A stretch of DNA of 64,000 nucleotides, taken from contig JAIQFE010000010.1 of NCBI GenBank assembly GCA_020073445.1, forward strand, positions 24,740 through 88,739, read 5' to 3'. A program made the translations under genes and the position numbers. Below the pieces are notes generated by a model. The model searched no databases, was not told where the DNA came from, and saw only the letters and a list, made by a program, of their open reading frames with translations. This document shows positions 54,536 to 63,996 of this stretch, piece by piece. Origin of the DNA: Terriglobia bacterium (GTDB lineage: Bacteria > Acidobacteriota > Terriglobia > Bryobacterales > Bryobacteraceae). Positions within the stretch are counted from its first letter, which is position 1, and each line of letters starts with the position of its first letter.

Positions 54536-55585
54536 TTGAAAAAGCATCACGTGGGCGCCGGGTTGGGAGTTCTCGCGATCCTCGCCGCAGTGCTGTTCGT
54601 GGTCTACCGCTGGCGCCATTCCGGTTTCGTGTGGGAGAAGTTCGCGGCCGTTTTCAGCAATGTCGACTGGAGCTGGCTGTTGCTGGGGCTGGCGCTGATC
54701 CTGGCGACTTACGTCGGTCGGGCCCTGCGATGGGAGATCATGCTACGGCCTCTGACCAAGGATGTCCGCCTGTGGGGCCTGGTGGTGGCCACCATAATCG
54801 GGTTCACCGCCGTGGTGCTGTTTGGCCGCGCGGGCGAGCCGGTTCGGCCGTATCTCATCGCCAAGAAGGAGGGCGTCTCGTTCTCGAGCCAGGTCGCCGC
54901 CTGGCTGGTGGAGCGGATTCTGGACCTGCTGATGGTCCTGTTGATCTTCGGTATTGCGCTGACGCAGATATCGCGCAGCGGGATACAGCCCGGGCCTCAC
55001 ATCCAATCGGCGCTCCAGGCGGCGGGTGTGCTGGCCGGGATCACCGGCGCGCTGTCCCTGGCCCTATTGCTGGGGCTGCGCCACTTTCGGGGAAGCGTCC
55101 GGACGCGGCTGATGGATTCCCTATCGTTCCTTCCGGACGCGCTGCATCAGCGAGTGTCCCGATTCCTGCACGCCTTCGAGGAAGGGATGCAATCCACTCA
55201 GCGCCAATCCTACGTCTGGCTTCTGGTAGCTTACACGATCATCGAGTGGCTGGTGGTCGCCGGATCGTTCTTCTGCGTCTTCCGGGCGTTTCCGGCCACA
55301 GCCGGCATGCGTGTTACGGATATAATCATCGCGCTAGGCTTCGTCGCTTTCGGGAGCGTCCTGCAGATCCCGGGCGTGGGCGGCGGCATGCAGATCGCGA
55401 CGGTTCTGGTGCTGACTGAGCTTTACGGAGTCAGCCTGGAGGCCGCCAGCGGAATCGCTTTGGTGCTCTGGCTCATCACATTCGTAGTGATCGTCCCGTT
55501 GGGATTGGTGCTGGCGTTCCATGAAGGGATCAAGTGGCGTAGTTTAAGGGACATAGACTCATCTTCTTCAGGTTACGGACTATGA
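54536..55585 (+). CDS. lysylphosphatidylglycerol synthase-like TM protein (UPF0104)
   Basis: 349 residues, six to eight TM helices. Landmarks are ATYVGRALRWEIMLRPL, RAGEPVRPYLIAKKEGVSFSSQVAAWLVERILDL and VPGVGGGMQIATVLVLTELYG-type turns near the end. Family members are flippase-like transporters of lipid or polyprenyl substrates; the substrate is not predictable. Start TTG 54536 or GTG 54551. It overlaps nrdR by 4 nt. Confidence 0.85.
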   Translation: MKKHHVGAGLGVLAILAAVLFVVYRWRHSGFVWEKFAAVFSNVDWSWLLLGLALILATYVGRALRWEIMLRPLTKDVRLWGLVVATIIGFTAVVLFGRAGEPVRPYLIAKKEGVSFSSQVAAWLVERILDLLMVLLIFGIALTQISRSGIQPGPHIQSALQAAGVLAGITGALSLALLLGLRHFRGSVRTRLMDSLSFLPDALHQRVSRFLHAFEEGMQSTQRQSYVWLLVAYTIIEWLVVAGSFFCVFRAFPATAGMRVTDIIIALGFVAFGSVLQIPGVGGGMQIATVLVLTELYGVSLEAASGIALVLWLITFVVIVPLGLVLAFHEGIKWRSLRDIDSSSSGYGL

Positions 55586-56040
55586 CCTGCCCGTTCTGCC
55601 GCCATCGCCAGGACCGGGTGATCGACTCCCGCGAAAGCAAGGAAGGCGACCTGATTCGGCGTCGCCGGGAATGCTTGAAGTGCATGCGGCGGTTTACCAC
55701 CTACGAGCGCAGCGACGAGATTCCTTACATGGTGGTCAAGAGAGACGGACGGCGTGAGCGCTTTGACCGGCAAAAGGTGCTGGAAGGACTGCTAAGGGCG
55801 TGTGAGAAAAGGCCGGTACCGATCGCTAAGCTAGCCGAGGTGGTGGATACCGTCGAGTCGATGCTAGCCGAAAACCCGGAAAGGGAGGTTTCGACGGCCG
55901 CCATCGGCGAGATGGTACTTGAGCGCCTGAAAAAGCTGGACAAAATCGCGTATGTGCGGTTTGCCTCGGTCTACAAGGATTTTCAGGATGCTGAATCCTT
56001 CCTGGTGGAGCTGAAGGAGCTGTTCCAGGACGGGAAATGA
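55582..56040 (+). CDS. nrdR: transcriptional repressor NrdR
   Basis: 152 residues, normal length. Zinc-ribbon cysteines C3, C6, C31 and C34 (CPFC, CLKC) and an ATP-cone domain (about 49-139, VVKRDGRRERFDRQKVLEGLLRAC) are present. NrdR senses nucleotide state and represses ribonucleotide reductase genes through NrdR boxes. It is coupled to the membrane protein upstream. Secure. Confidence 0.96.
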   Translation: MTCPFCRHRQDRVIDSRESKEGDLIRRRRECLKCMRRFTTYERSDEIPYMVVKRDGRRERFDRQKVLEGLLRACEKRPVPIAKLAEVVDTVESMLAENPEREVSTAAIGEMVLERLKKLDKIAYVRFASVYKDFQDAESFLVELKELFQDGK

Positions 56041-56105
56041 GACCGCTTTGAGTCCTAGCAAGGCTGTAACCAAATGCGATTCAAAGCATCTTTTGAAATA
56101 GAGGC

Positions 56106-56134
56106 TTAACTTAATATCAGAAGGCTGGTATACT
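56106..56134 (+). promoter_or_regulatory. extended -10 promoter before rpoD
   Basis: TTAACT at 56106-56111, a 17-nt spacer and TATACT at 56129-56134 preceded by TGG, an extended -10 (TGn) box. The gap to the rpoD start is 84 nt. Confidence 0.65.
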
Positions 56135-56218
56135 GAATGCGGCGTCGACGCTAAGGCAGGAATTGCATACACTACCATTGAGTCTAGCTAAGTCTTTGGA
56201 AGATAAGGGTTTTGTAGT

Positions 56219-57769
56219 TTGGCGCGGGTGAACCACGTGGATCATTTCGAAGACCAATTTCTAGGCGAGGGTAACGAGCCGCTCGGGCTTCCTTTCGATG
56301 AGGAAGGCGGCTTTTTTCACCCTGAAGAGGTGCACGACGGCGAGGATTTCGCCCACGCGCATCCCGTCGAGGAATCGATTTACACAGACGACCCCGTTCG
56401 CGTATACCTACGCGAAATGGGTGCCGTGCCTCTGCTTACACGCGAGGGTGAAGTTAATCTAGCCCGTCGCATGGAGCGCGGCAAGCTGCGGATGCAAAAG
56501 GCGATTAGCCGATCCGCGCTGGTGCAGCTGCGGGCCGTCGAGATCGCCGATCAGATCAAGCACGAAACGGAAGAGCTCGACACTTTCGTCGATCTGGGGG
56601 ACCTTGAGGACGAGAGTCCCGCCTACAACAAGCGCCGCAACGAAATTCGCGCCGAACTGGCCGAGTTGGTGGTCCTGCACAAGAAGCTGGGTCAGGTATC
56701 GGACAAGCTGGATTCGGTTCCGCTGAGCAACAAGAAGCTGCGCCGGAAGTGGATCGGCAAGATGAAGCGCGCCCGGGTGCAGGTTTCCCAGGCGATCCGG
56801 CATCTTCCCTACTACCTTTCGCAGTGGAAGGAATTCACCAAGGAAATCGAGAAGGTCGCGGAAGAGATGTCGCGCCTCGAAGCCGACCTGCGCAAGATTG
56901 AGGGACGTTCGAGTGCGACGGCGCAGAGCAAAGCCCGGGAAATCCGCCGGGAAATCCGCAAGCGCGAGGAAGTGGCCGGGGCCAACCTGGTCGACCTCAG
57001 GCACACGCTCTCCGTTATCCGCCACGGCGAAATCGAAGCCGAGCGGGCCAAGAAAGATCTGGTGGAGGCCAACCTTCGCCTGGTGGTTTCCGTCGCCAAG
57101 AAGTACGTCAACCGGGGTTTGCACCTTCTGGATCTCATCCAGGAAGGCAACATCGGCCTGATGCGCGCCGCCGACAAGTTCGAATACCGCCGCGGCTACA
57201 AGTTTTCGACCTACGCGACGTGGTGGATCCGGCAGGCCATTACGCGCGCCATCGCCGACCAGTCGCGCACCATTCGTATTCCCGTTCACATGAACGAGAG
57301 CATGAACAAGTTCCTGCGCGCCACCCGCGAGCTGGAAAAAGAAATGGGCCGGGCGCCTTCGAACGACGAAATCAGCCGGCGCATGGACATTCCGGTGGAG
57401 AAGGTCCAGAAGCTGAAGACCATCTCTCGTGATCCTGTATCGCTCGAAACTCCGGTGGGCCGCGACGGCGAATCCGCCCTGGGCGATCTGATCGAAGACC
57501 GCTGGGTGGGATCACCGGTCGACGCGGTCATCGACACGAACGTCCGCGACGAGACCGCCAACATCCTCAAGACGCTTTCTCCCAAGGAGGAGAAAGTGAT
57601 CCGCCTGCGCTTCGGCATCGGCTGTGAGCGCGAGCATACGCTCGAAGAGATCGGCCAGGAGTTCGACGTCACGCGGGAACGGATCCGGCAAATCGAAGCC
57701 AAGGCGCTGCGCCAGCTCCGGTCGCCGGAACGGGCACGGCACCTGCGGGCTCTGCTCGCCGCACGCTAA
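56219..57769 (+). CDS. rpoD: primary RNA polymerase sigma factor
   Basis: 516 residues. Region 1.2 ([30 protein letters not shown]), a non-conserved insertion (about 100-235), region 2 ([37 protein letters not shown], in segments), region 3 and region 4.2 ([16 protein letters not shown]) are all present. Region 1.1 is nearly absent. Start TTG 56219 with AAGGG about 9 nt upstream; GTG 56228 is an alternative. Housekeeping sigma factor. Confidence 0.95.
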   Translation: MARVNHVDHFEDQFLGEGNEPLGLPFDEEGGFFHPEEVHDGEDFAHAHPVEESIYTDDPVRVYLREMGAVPLLTREGEVNLARRMERGKLRMQKAISRSALVQLRAVEIADQIKHETEELDTFVDLGDLEDESPAYNKRRNEIRAELAELVVLHKKLGQVSDKLDSVPLSNKKLRRKWIGKMKRARVQVSQAIRHLPYYLSQWKEFTKEIEKVAEEMSRLEADLRKIEGRSSATAQSKAREIRREIRKREEVAGANLVDLRHTLSVIRHGEIEAERAKKDLVEANLRLVVSVAKKYVNRGLHLLDLIQEGNIGLMRAADKFEYRRGYKFSTYATWWIRQAITRAIADQSRTIRIPVHMNESMNKFLRATRELEKEMGRAPSNDEISRRMDIPVEKVQKLKTISRDPVSLETPVGRDGESALGDLIEDRWVGSPVDAVIDTNVRDETANILKTLSPKEEKVIRLRFGIGCEREHTLEEIGQEFDVTRERIRQIEAKALRQLRSPERARHLRALLAAR

Positions 57770-58302
57770 ACGCGTTCTACCCCAGACGGATCCTGATCCG
57801 CGAATGCGAGCTGGATCGCATGATCGCGGATGTCCTGCGGCCATCCCGCAATCAAGTCCGCGAAACGGCGGCGATCGTACGCAAACAACGCGCGGAGAGC
57901 TTCCTCGAATCCCGGCAAGTTGCCGGCGATGGCGTTGAGGAATCGATAGGCCGCCTCTTGCGCCGCACGAACACGGTCGCTGTCGCCCCGCGTTCGGCGA
58001 GCCTCCTCCACCAGCTTCCGTAAGGCCACCGAAGCGCCTCCGGGCTGGGAATTCAGCCAGTCCCAGTGGCGGGGCAGAAGCGTGACCTCGCGCGCCACAA
58101 CTCCAAGGCGGGGGCGTCCACGCCCTCGAGCCGGATCGGACGGCGGCTCCGACTGGACCCCACGGACGTCCAGGTCGATCTGGCGCCCGGCATCATCAAA
58201 CACCAGGAAATCATCCGGGCGCTTATCTTTCAGGAAGGAAGAGACTTCCGTCAGGTTTCCGGAAGCGATTTTAGTGTGTCCTTGGAATGCAGTGTAGCTC
58301 AT
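57766..58302 (-). CDS. DUF2239 family protein, probable ribbon-helix-helix regulator
   Basis: 178 residues. The family signature [21 protein letters not shown] starts near residue 60 (split: GRGRPRLG 60-67, [10 protein letters not shown] 71-80). REVTLLP (71-77), the helix RHWDWLNSQ (78-86) and [13 protein letters not shown] (91-103) look like the strand-helix-helix of MetJ/Arc DNA-binding proteins. Two TACCCGGGTA palindromes lie in its own promoter, and the transcript would be nearly leaderless. Autoregulation is inferred. It converges with rpoD, overlapping by 4 nt. Confidence 0.83.
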   Translation of the reverse strand: MSYTAFQGHTKIASGNLTEVSSFLKDKRPDDFLVFDDAGRQIDLDVRGVQSEPPSDPARGRGRPRLGVVAREVTLLPRHWDWLNSQPGGASVALRKLVEEARRTRGDSDRVRAAQEAAYRFLNAIAGNLPGFEEALRALFAYDRRRFADLIAGWPQDIRDHAIQLAFADQDPSGVERV

Positions 58303-58308
58303 GGGAAT

Positions 58309-58350
58309 AATATACCCGGGTATAAATTCCTTGTCAATACTACCCGGGTA
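58309..58350 (-). promoter_or_regulatory. DUF2239 promoter with twin TACCCGGGTA operators
   Basis: Minus-strand TTGACA at 58337-58332, a 17-nt spacer and TATATT at 58314-58309. The palindrome ATACCCGGGTAT (58312-58323) overlaps the -10 box and TACCCGGGTA (58341-58350) sits just upstream of the -35 box, centres 28 bp apart. The ATG at 58302 is 6 nt after the -10 box. Confidence 0.78.
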
Positions 58351-58356
58351 AATATT

Positions 58357-59583
58357 TTAGTTCGCCACGCGCCAGGGCGAGAACTCGGTCCAGGTCTTGA
58401 GCGACTTGTTGGCCCATTCCGCAGTCTCGCCGGTGTGACAGGAAGTGCACGAGTTGGGCATCTTCAGGCGATCGGCTTCCAGCGGGGCGATGAACTTGAA
58501 CGTGTGGCTGCGGACGTTGGTGGTGGTGAATTCCTGCTCGATCTTCGGCATATGGCAGCCCACGCACTCATTGCCGGCGGATCCGGCCGGATGATGCGTG
58601 TGCTGCTCGATGGTCGCCGTATGCGGGCCGTTCGGCGAATTGGGGCCGTGGCATTGCAGGCACAGAACGTTGGCCGGCTTGATGAGGTCGGCGTTGTTCT
58701 CGGTGCCATGCACATCATGGCAGGTAAAACACGTGATGCCGCGCGTGTACATGAGGCTCTGCACAAAATCATTCCCCTGCATGCGATTCTTGTGCGCGGT
58801 GCCGTCGGGAAAATGGGTGAAGCTGGTCTCGCCCAGTTTGTGATCTTCGAGCTTCCAGAAATCGCTTAGGTTCTTAGTCACGTCAAATCCCACGGGCCAA
58901 TCGTAGTATTTCCCCTGGATTGGATTCGCCAGGGGCTGGCCTTGGGAGTGGCATTGAATGCAGACATCGACACCGCGGGCGCCGAGGCGCGCCGGGTTCA
59001 CAATATTCGCGCGGGAAGGCCGGGCGACGTGCAGGCTGCCCGGGCCGTGGCATTTTTCACAGCCAACGTTCCATTCGGTGACCGTCTTGGTCTGGATGTT
59101 GTAATTCACCGAGTGGCAGCCATCGCACAGCGGGCCGGTGGGACGCTGCATGTTGTCGGGAGGATAGTGAGCCGTCCACCAATCGGTGCCATTGGCGACC
59201 AAATACCGGCTCCAGCGTTGATTGGCCACGTCCCACTGCGCGGGCAGCGGAAAATAATCGTCGCCGACCTTCGTGAAGTAGCGCTGCTTCCATTTGCTGC
59301 CGTAGACGAAGGCGATCGCGTCTTTAGTGAACGTGACGATAGCCGGATCGGCCTTGCTGAGATCGGGAATGATCGCGTCCGGATGCACCTTGGGATCGCG
59401 CACGACGTTCGCCATCCGGGTCTTGCTCCAGCGTTCGTAGGTCGCGGCGTGGCACGTTTTGCATGCGGCCGAACCGGTGTAAGTGGCCGTTTGCGCGGAG
59501 GTCGCCCCGGCGAATCCGAATGCGAGAAAGGCAATCACTCCGAGCGAGCGACAAGATCTGGCGAGTTCTCTTGGGAATAGCAT
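58357..59583 (-). CDS. octaheme c-type cytochrome
   Basis: 408 residues with a signal peptide ending near TSAQ. Eight CxxCH heme sites are visible: CKTCH, CDGCH, CEKCH, CIQCH, CFTCH, CLQCH, CVGCH and CTSCH. Periplasmic electron transfer is expected; the pattern resembles cytochrome c554/multiheme relatives, not nitrite reductase (no CxxCK). No oxidoreductase partner is nearby. It may serve extracellular or nitrogen-oxide electron flow, unproven. Confidence 0.92.
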   Translation of the reverse strand: MLFPRELARSCRSLGVIAFLAFGFAGATSAQTATYTGSAACKTCHAATYERWSKTRMANVVRDPKVHPDAIIPDLSKADPAIVTFTKDAIAFVYGSKWKQRYFTKVGDDYFPLPAQWDVANQRWSRYLVANGTDWWTAHYPPDNMQRPTGPLCDGCHSVNYNIQTKTVTEWNVGCEKCHGPGSLHVARPSRANIVNPARLGARGVDVCIQCHSQGQPLANPIQGKYYDWPVGFDVTKNLSDFWKLEDHKLGETSFTHFPDGTAHKNRMQGNDFVQSLMYTRGITCFTCHDVHGTENNADLIKPANVLCLQCHGPNSPNGPHTATIEQHTHHPAGSAGNECVGCHMPKIEQEFTTTNVRSHTFKFIAPLEADRLKMPNSCTSCHTGETAEWANKSLKTWTEFSPWRVAN

Positions 59584-59626
59584 TTTCGACAGTCCCCGTT
59601 AGAGACAAGTATGGCAGGAATGGGGC

Positions 59627-59803
59627 ATGAAGAAATACGTTCGCGCGGTTCTAGATGACCTGAAATCGAAAGCCGGGAAGAAGCAAAATCCAGTCGTACC
59701 GCAGGATCTGAACAACCAGATTCTATCCAACGATCCGAAGCAAAGGGTGCGGCAACTGGACTATCAGGCGCAGAAGGACGAGGAGCGGGAGACGCTTTCT
59801 TAG
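59627..59803 (+). CDS. small conserved-looking hypothetical protein (58 aa)
   Basis: 58 residues from ATG 59627: a basic, helical peptide starting MKKYVRAVLDDLKSKAGKK and ending QAQKDEERETLS, with no hydrophobic stretch. The base composition and codon choice match coding sequence, and GGAATGGGG precedes the start. Its stop overlaps the converging anmK gene by 4 nt. Function unknown. Confidence 0.5.
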   Translation: MKKYVRAVLDDLKSKAGKKQNPVVPQDLNNQILSNDPKQRVRQLDYQAQKDEERETLS

Positions 59804-60924
59804 AACACGGGCGTTCCGCGGCCGAGCAGCACGGCACGGCGTGCGCCAGTGGCGGACGGCAGATTGCCCGGGCGGCTCATGACGAATTCGTGGGCGAGCA
59901 GGGCGAAGGCGATGGCCTCTTTCGCGTCCGGATCGATGCCATGGTCGGCGCTGGTAGACACCTTGAAATCGGGCATAAGCTCGCGCAGGCGGCGCATCAG
60001 CCAGCGATTGTGAACGCCGCCGCCGGAGGCGATAACTTCGCGGGCTTCGTTGGCGTACTGCGTGATCGCCGAAGCAATGGACCGCGCCGAGAACTCGGTT
60101 GCGGTCGCGATCAGAGTTTCGAGCGGTAGGCCGGTCGCGGCCAGGCCGCTGGCGAATTCCTGGCCGAACTGTTCGCGGCCCGTGGTCTTGGGCGGGCGGA
60201 GCTTGAAATACGGATCGGCCATCATCGACGCGAGCATCCGATCGTGGACCTGGGCGCGGCGGGCGATGCGGCCGTCGCGGTCGTACGTCTGGCGGCCTTG
60301 GGTCATGCGGGAGACCAGCGCGTCGATCACCATGTTGCCGGGGCCGGTGTCGAAGGCCAGAACGTTGTCGCGCGTGGCGCCACCGGGGATCACGGTGATG
60401 TTGGCGATACCCCCGAGGTTCAGTGCGATCCGGCCGATGCGGCGATGCCGGAACAAGAGAAAATCGGCCAGAGGGACCAGCGGAGCGCCACGGCCGCCGG
60501 CGGCGATATCGCGCTCGCGGAAATTGGAGATGGTCCAGAGTCCGGTGCGCTCGGCCACGACCGCGGCGTCCCCGATCTGAAAGGTGCTGGCGATGCGCCG
60601 GCCGAGATAGTTCACCGGGGCGCCTTCGTGGAAGATGGTCTGGCCGTGCAGTCCGCACAGCGAAATCGAGTCCAGCGGAACACGCCGCCGCCGGCAAGTC
60701 TCGCGCACGGCTTCGGCGTAAAGCTCGCCGAGCAGGAAGTGCAGACGCGCGATCGCCGAGGTGTGGGTCATCGTATTGGACACGCCCAGGATGGCCTCGC
60801 GAACGTTCTTGGGGTAGGGCACCGTGTGGAAGGCAACCGGCTCGATCTTCTTGCCCCGGATGTCGACAATGGCGACATCGATGCCGTCGAGCGAAGTGCC
60901 GCTCATGATCCCGGCTACACGCAT
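59800..60924 (-). CDS. anmK: anhydro-N-acetylmuramic acid kinase
   Basis: 374 residues, normal length. GIMSGTSLDGID near the start (ATP/sugar site), CGLHGQTIFHEG, TFQIGDAAVVAERTG, LNLGGIANITVIPGG and AFDTGPGNMVIDAL are the family blocks. It phosphorylates anhydro-MurNAc during peptidoglycan recycling. The start touches the mutS stop. Confidence 0.95.
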   Translation of the reverse strand: MRVAGIMSGTSLDGIDVAIVDIRGKKIEPVAFHTVPYPKNVREAILGVSNTMTHTSAIARLHFLLGELYAEAVRETCRRRRVPLDSISLCGLHGQTIFHEGAPVNYLGRRIASTFQIGDAAVVAERTGLWTISNFRERDIAAGGRGAPLVPLADFLLFRHRRIGRIALNLGGIANITVIPGGATRDNVLAFDTGPGNMVIDALVSRMTQGRQTYDRDGRIARRAQVHDRMLASMMADPYFKLRPPKTTGREQFGQEFASGLAATGLPLETLIATATEFSARSIASAITQYANEAREVIASGGGVHNRWLMRRLRELMPDFKVSTSADHGIDPDAKEAIAFALLAHEFVMSRPGNLPSATGARRAVLLGRGTPVF

Positions 60925-63479
60925 TAGTTCTTGAGTTCCTTCTGGAGTTCCGCCAGCAGTTGTAGCGCTTCGATAGGACGCAAATTATCGAGATTCAGCG
61001 CGCGGATGCGGGCGGCAAGCTGGTGATTGACGGGCTCGAACAACTGGATCTGCATGGGCGCGGATGGCGGGGCTAATTCCTCCGTAACCGCGGACTCGTG
61101 ATGGGCCAAGATCTCGCGGGCGCGTTCGATCACGCTCATCGGCAAAGCGGCCAGGCGCGCGACTTCGATGCCATAGCTGCGGTCGGCTGCACCAGGTTCG
61201 ACGCGGCGCAGGAATAGGATTTGGTCGCCGGCTTCTTTCACCGAGACATGCAGATTGCGCACGCCGTCGAGCTGACCCGCGAGCTCGGTGAGCTCGTGAT
61301 AGTGCGTCGCGAACAGCGTCTTCGCGCGGATGTGCTTGTGGATGTGTTCGACCACGGCCCAGGCCAGAGCGAGCCCGTCATAGGTCGACGTGCCGCGGCC
61401 GATTTCGTCCAGCACGATCAGGCTCCGGGCGGTGGCCGTGTTGAGGATGACCGCGGTCTCGGTCATTTCGACCATGAACGTGGATCGGCCGCGCGCGAGG
61501 TTATCCGCAGCTCCGATGCGCGTGAATACGCGATCGACTACAGGCATAAGTGCCGATTCGGCGGGTAGAAACGATCCCATTTGCGCGAGGATCGCGAGAA
61601 GAGCCGCCTGGCGTAAGTAGGTCGACTTACCACCCATATTAGGGCCGGTGATCACGGCGATGAACTCGGTGTCGGGATGAAAGTAGAGATCGTTGGGGAT
61701 GAATCGCTGGGCGTCTTTTTCGGCGAGCTTCTCGATGACGGGATGTCGGCCGGCCACGACGCGCATTTCGCCCGAATCTGAGAAGCTCGGGCGCACATAG
61801 CGGCTTTCGGCGGCGACTTCGGCGAGAGCGACAGCAATGTCCAGCTCTGCGACGGCAGCGGCGGTCGCTTTGATCCGTGCAGCATGTGACGAAGCCAGGA
61901 GGCGAAGCTGCTCAAAGATCTCGCGCTCGATGGCGAGCGATCTCTCTTCGGCTTCCAGAATCTTGACTTCCAGTTCCTTCAGTTCCGGCGTGGTGAATCG
62001 CTCTGCATTGACCAGGGTCTGCTTGCGCTGGTAATCCTCGGGCGCGAGATGCAGATTGGATTTCGAGATTTCTATGTAATAGCCGAAAACATTGTTGAAG
62101 CGGACTTTGAGCGATGCGATGCCGGTGCGAGTGCGCTCGCGCTGTTCTATTTGCACGAGGTACGTGCGGCTGTTTTGGGAGATATCGCGCAGCTCGTCCA
62201 GGCTCGCGTTGAAACCCGTGCGAATGGTCCCGCCGTCGGACAGATTCACGGGAGGCTCTTCGGCGATGGCTGCGAGAACTCGATCTCGAACTTCGGGAAT
62301 CGGATCGAGCCGCGCTTGGATATCGAGAAGCAGCGCTGCTTTGACGGGCAAAGCCGACAGTGATGGGATCACGGCCAGCGAGCGGGCGAGCGCGAGCAGG
62401 TCGCGGGGGCCGGCCGAGGAGAGCGAAATCTTCGCGAGAAGCCGTTCCAGGTCGAGGATGGATTCGAGATGCTTGCCCAGGTCCGCACGCAAGATGGGGG
62501 CTTTGTGCAGCTCTTCCACGGCATCCAGACGCGCTTCGATCTCAGCCACATCGATCGAGGGCGCGAGCAGACGACGCCGGAGCAGGCGGCCGCCCATTCC
62601 GGTGCGAGTGCGGTCGAGCACGTGGAGCAGCGTCGATTCCTTAGACTCGCCCGCGAACAACGGCTCGACCAGTTCCAGATTGCGGACGGTAGTGGCGTCG
62701 AGAATGAGGGCGTCGGCGCGGTTATAAAAAGCCGGCCGCTCCAGGTGATCGAGCGCGGTACGTTGTGTATCGCGAAGATAGTGGAGGATGGCGGCGGCGG
62801 CTCCCGTCGCCAGTGGACGCGACTCCAGCCCGCAACCGTCGAGCGCAATCAAGTGGAAGTGGTCGCACAAACTGCGTGCGGCGTAATCGTGCGCGAAGAC
62901 CCAAGCATCCACATTGGTTTTGAGGCAGGGCAGGGAATCGGCCGATCCTTCCGGAACCAGAGCCTCGCGTGCGTTCAAGGTTTCGAGCGCCGCGCGAACT
63001 TCGGCAGCATCGACCTCCGTGGCGCGGAACTCGCCGGTGGAGATGTCGACGTGCGCGATCCCAGCTCTTCCATTTGAAGGCATCACCGCGGCGAGATAGT
63101 TGTTTTCGTGCGACCGCAGCACCTGCGGGTTCATCGACGTGCCGGGCGTCACGATGCGCGTGACCTCGCGCTTCACCAGCTTAGTGGCCGCGCTGGGAAC
63201 CTCCATCTGATCGCAGATGGCCACCCGATAGCCCTTCTGGATCAGGCGCGCGATGTAGTTTTCGGACGCGTGATAGGGCACGCCGCACATGGGAATCGGC
63301 TGGCCTTTTTCCTTGTTGCGCGCGGTGAGCGTGATTTCGAGCTCGCGGGCGGCGGTGACGGCGTCGTCGTAGAACAGCTCGTAGAAGTCGCCGAGACGGA
63401 ACATCAGCAGCGTGTTCGGCACTTGCTGCTTGATACCGTGGTATTGCCGCATGAGCGGCGTGGAGGCGTCGGCTGACAT
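60924..63479 (-). CDS. mutS: DNA mismatch repair protein MutS
   Basis: 851 residues. Domain I begins with MRQYHGIKQQVPNTLLMFRLGDFYELF, whose FxE motif (LGDFYELF) inserts into mismatches. Walker A is near residue 610 (GPNMGGKST), followed by DEIGRGTSTYDG and TLFATHYHEL. It recognises mismatches and loads MutL. It overlaps anmK by 1 nt and is likely cotranscribed with it. No mutL is in the window. Confidence 0.97.
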   Translation of the reverse strand: MSADASTPLMRQYHGIKQQVPNTLLMFRLGDFYELFYDDAVTAARELEITLTARNKEKGQPIPMCGVPYHASENYIARLIQKGYRVAICDQMEVPSAATKLVKREVTRIVTPGTSMNPQVLRSHENNYLAAVMPSNGRAGIAHVDISTGEFRATEVDAAEVRAALETLNAREALVPEGSADSLPCLKTNVDAWVFAHDYAARSLCDHFHLIALDGCGLESRPLATGAAAAILHYLRDTQRTALDHLERPAFYNRADALILDATTVRNLELVEPLFAGESKESTLLHVLDRTRTGMGGRLLRRRLLAPSIDVAEIEARLDAVEELHKAPILRADLGKHLESILDLERLLAKISLSSAGPRDLLALARSLAVIPSLSALPVKAALLLDIQARLDPIPEVRDRVLAAIAEEPPVNLSDGGTIRTGFNASLDELRDISQNSRTYLVQIEQRERTRTGIASLKVRFNNVFGYYIEISKSNLHLAPEDYQRKQTLVNAERFTTPELKELEVKILEAEERSLAIEREIFEQLRLLASSHAARIKATAAAVAELDIAVALAEVAAESRYVRPSFSDSGEMRVVAGRHPVIEKLAEKDAQRFIPNDLYFHPDTEFIAVITGPNMGGKSTYLRQAALLAILAQMGSFLPAESALMPVVDRVFTRIGAADNLARGRSTFMVEMTETAVILNTATARSLIVLDEIGRGTSTYDGLALAWAVVEHIHKHIRAKTLFATHYHELTELAGQLDGVRNLHVSVKEAGDQILFLRRVEPGAADRSYGIEVARLAALPMSVIERAREILAHHESAVTEELAPPSAPMQIQLFEPVNHQLAARIRALNLDNLRPIEALQLLAELQKELKN

Positions 63480-63498
63480 CAGGGGGTCTGATGTTAGT

Positions 63499-63996
63499 TT
63501 AACGTCCGACGACTTTTGCGACTTTAGCGGTTTCCGCTTCGACGGCTTGCAGGTGTTCGAGGACTTCGCCCCAGCGGTGGTCGAGCATGGACCCCGCGGC
63601 TAGGCCGAAGAGGAGCTGGAACCGGCTGACGGCGGCGGCTGTGTCGGCGTTCAAGGACGCGCCCTGCGTCGACAGCCTGGCGTTCATCTCAGCGGCGCTC
63701 TTCCAGGCGGAGGCGGCGCGCGTGGCATCCGTTCGGTAGCGATTCTGAAGGTCGGTGAAGGTTTCCTTATCGGCGGCCGCGACGTTGGGGACATCGGGAG
63801 GCTTGAGCGCGAACGGCGGCTCCGTGTTCACGGGCGGAGGGATCGGCTCGAACATCAGAGGCTCGGGCTGATAGCCGATCCACGCGCACGGAAATGCCGA
63901 GATCCGGCCCCTCAGTTGGCCCAGCGACGCGCGCATTCGCGGATCCCGCGTGTACGCGTTCATCGTGGCAACGTAAGACGCCATACTGCGGACCAT
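63499..63996 (-). CDS. hypothetical protein, partial at the right window edge
   Basis: 165 residues from a Met near the edge; the true start may lie past 64000. The region is Pro-rich early (FEPIPPPVNTEPP) then helical (TDLQNRYRTDATRAASAWKSAAEMNARLS and a SRFQLLFGLAAG segment). Not recognised. It lies 19 nt upstream of mutS on the same strand and so may start that operon. Confidence 0.55.
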   Translation of the reverse strand: MVRSMASYVATMNAYTRDPRMRASLGQLRGRISAFPCAWIGYQPEPLMFEPIPPPVNTEPPFALKPPDVPNVAAADKETFTDLQNRYRTDATRAASAWKSAAEMNARLSTQGASLNADTAAAVSRFQLLFGLAAGSMLDHRWGEVLEHLQAVEAETAKVAKVVGR

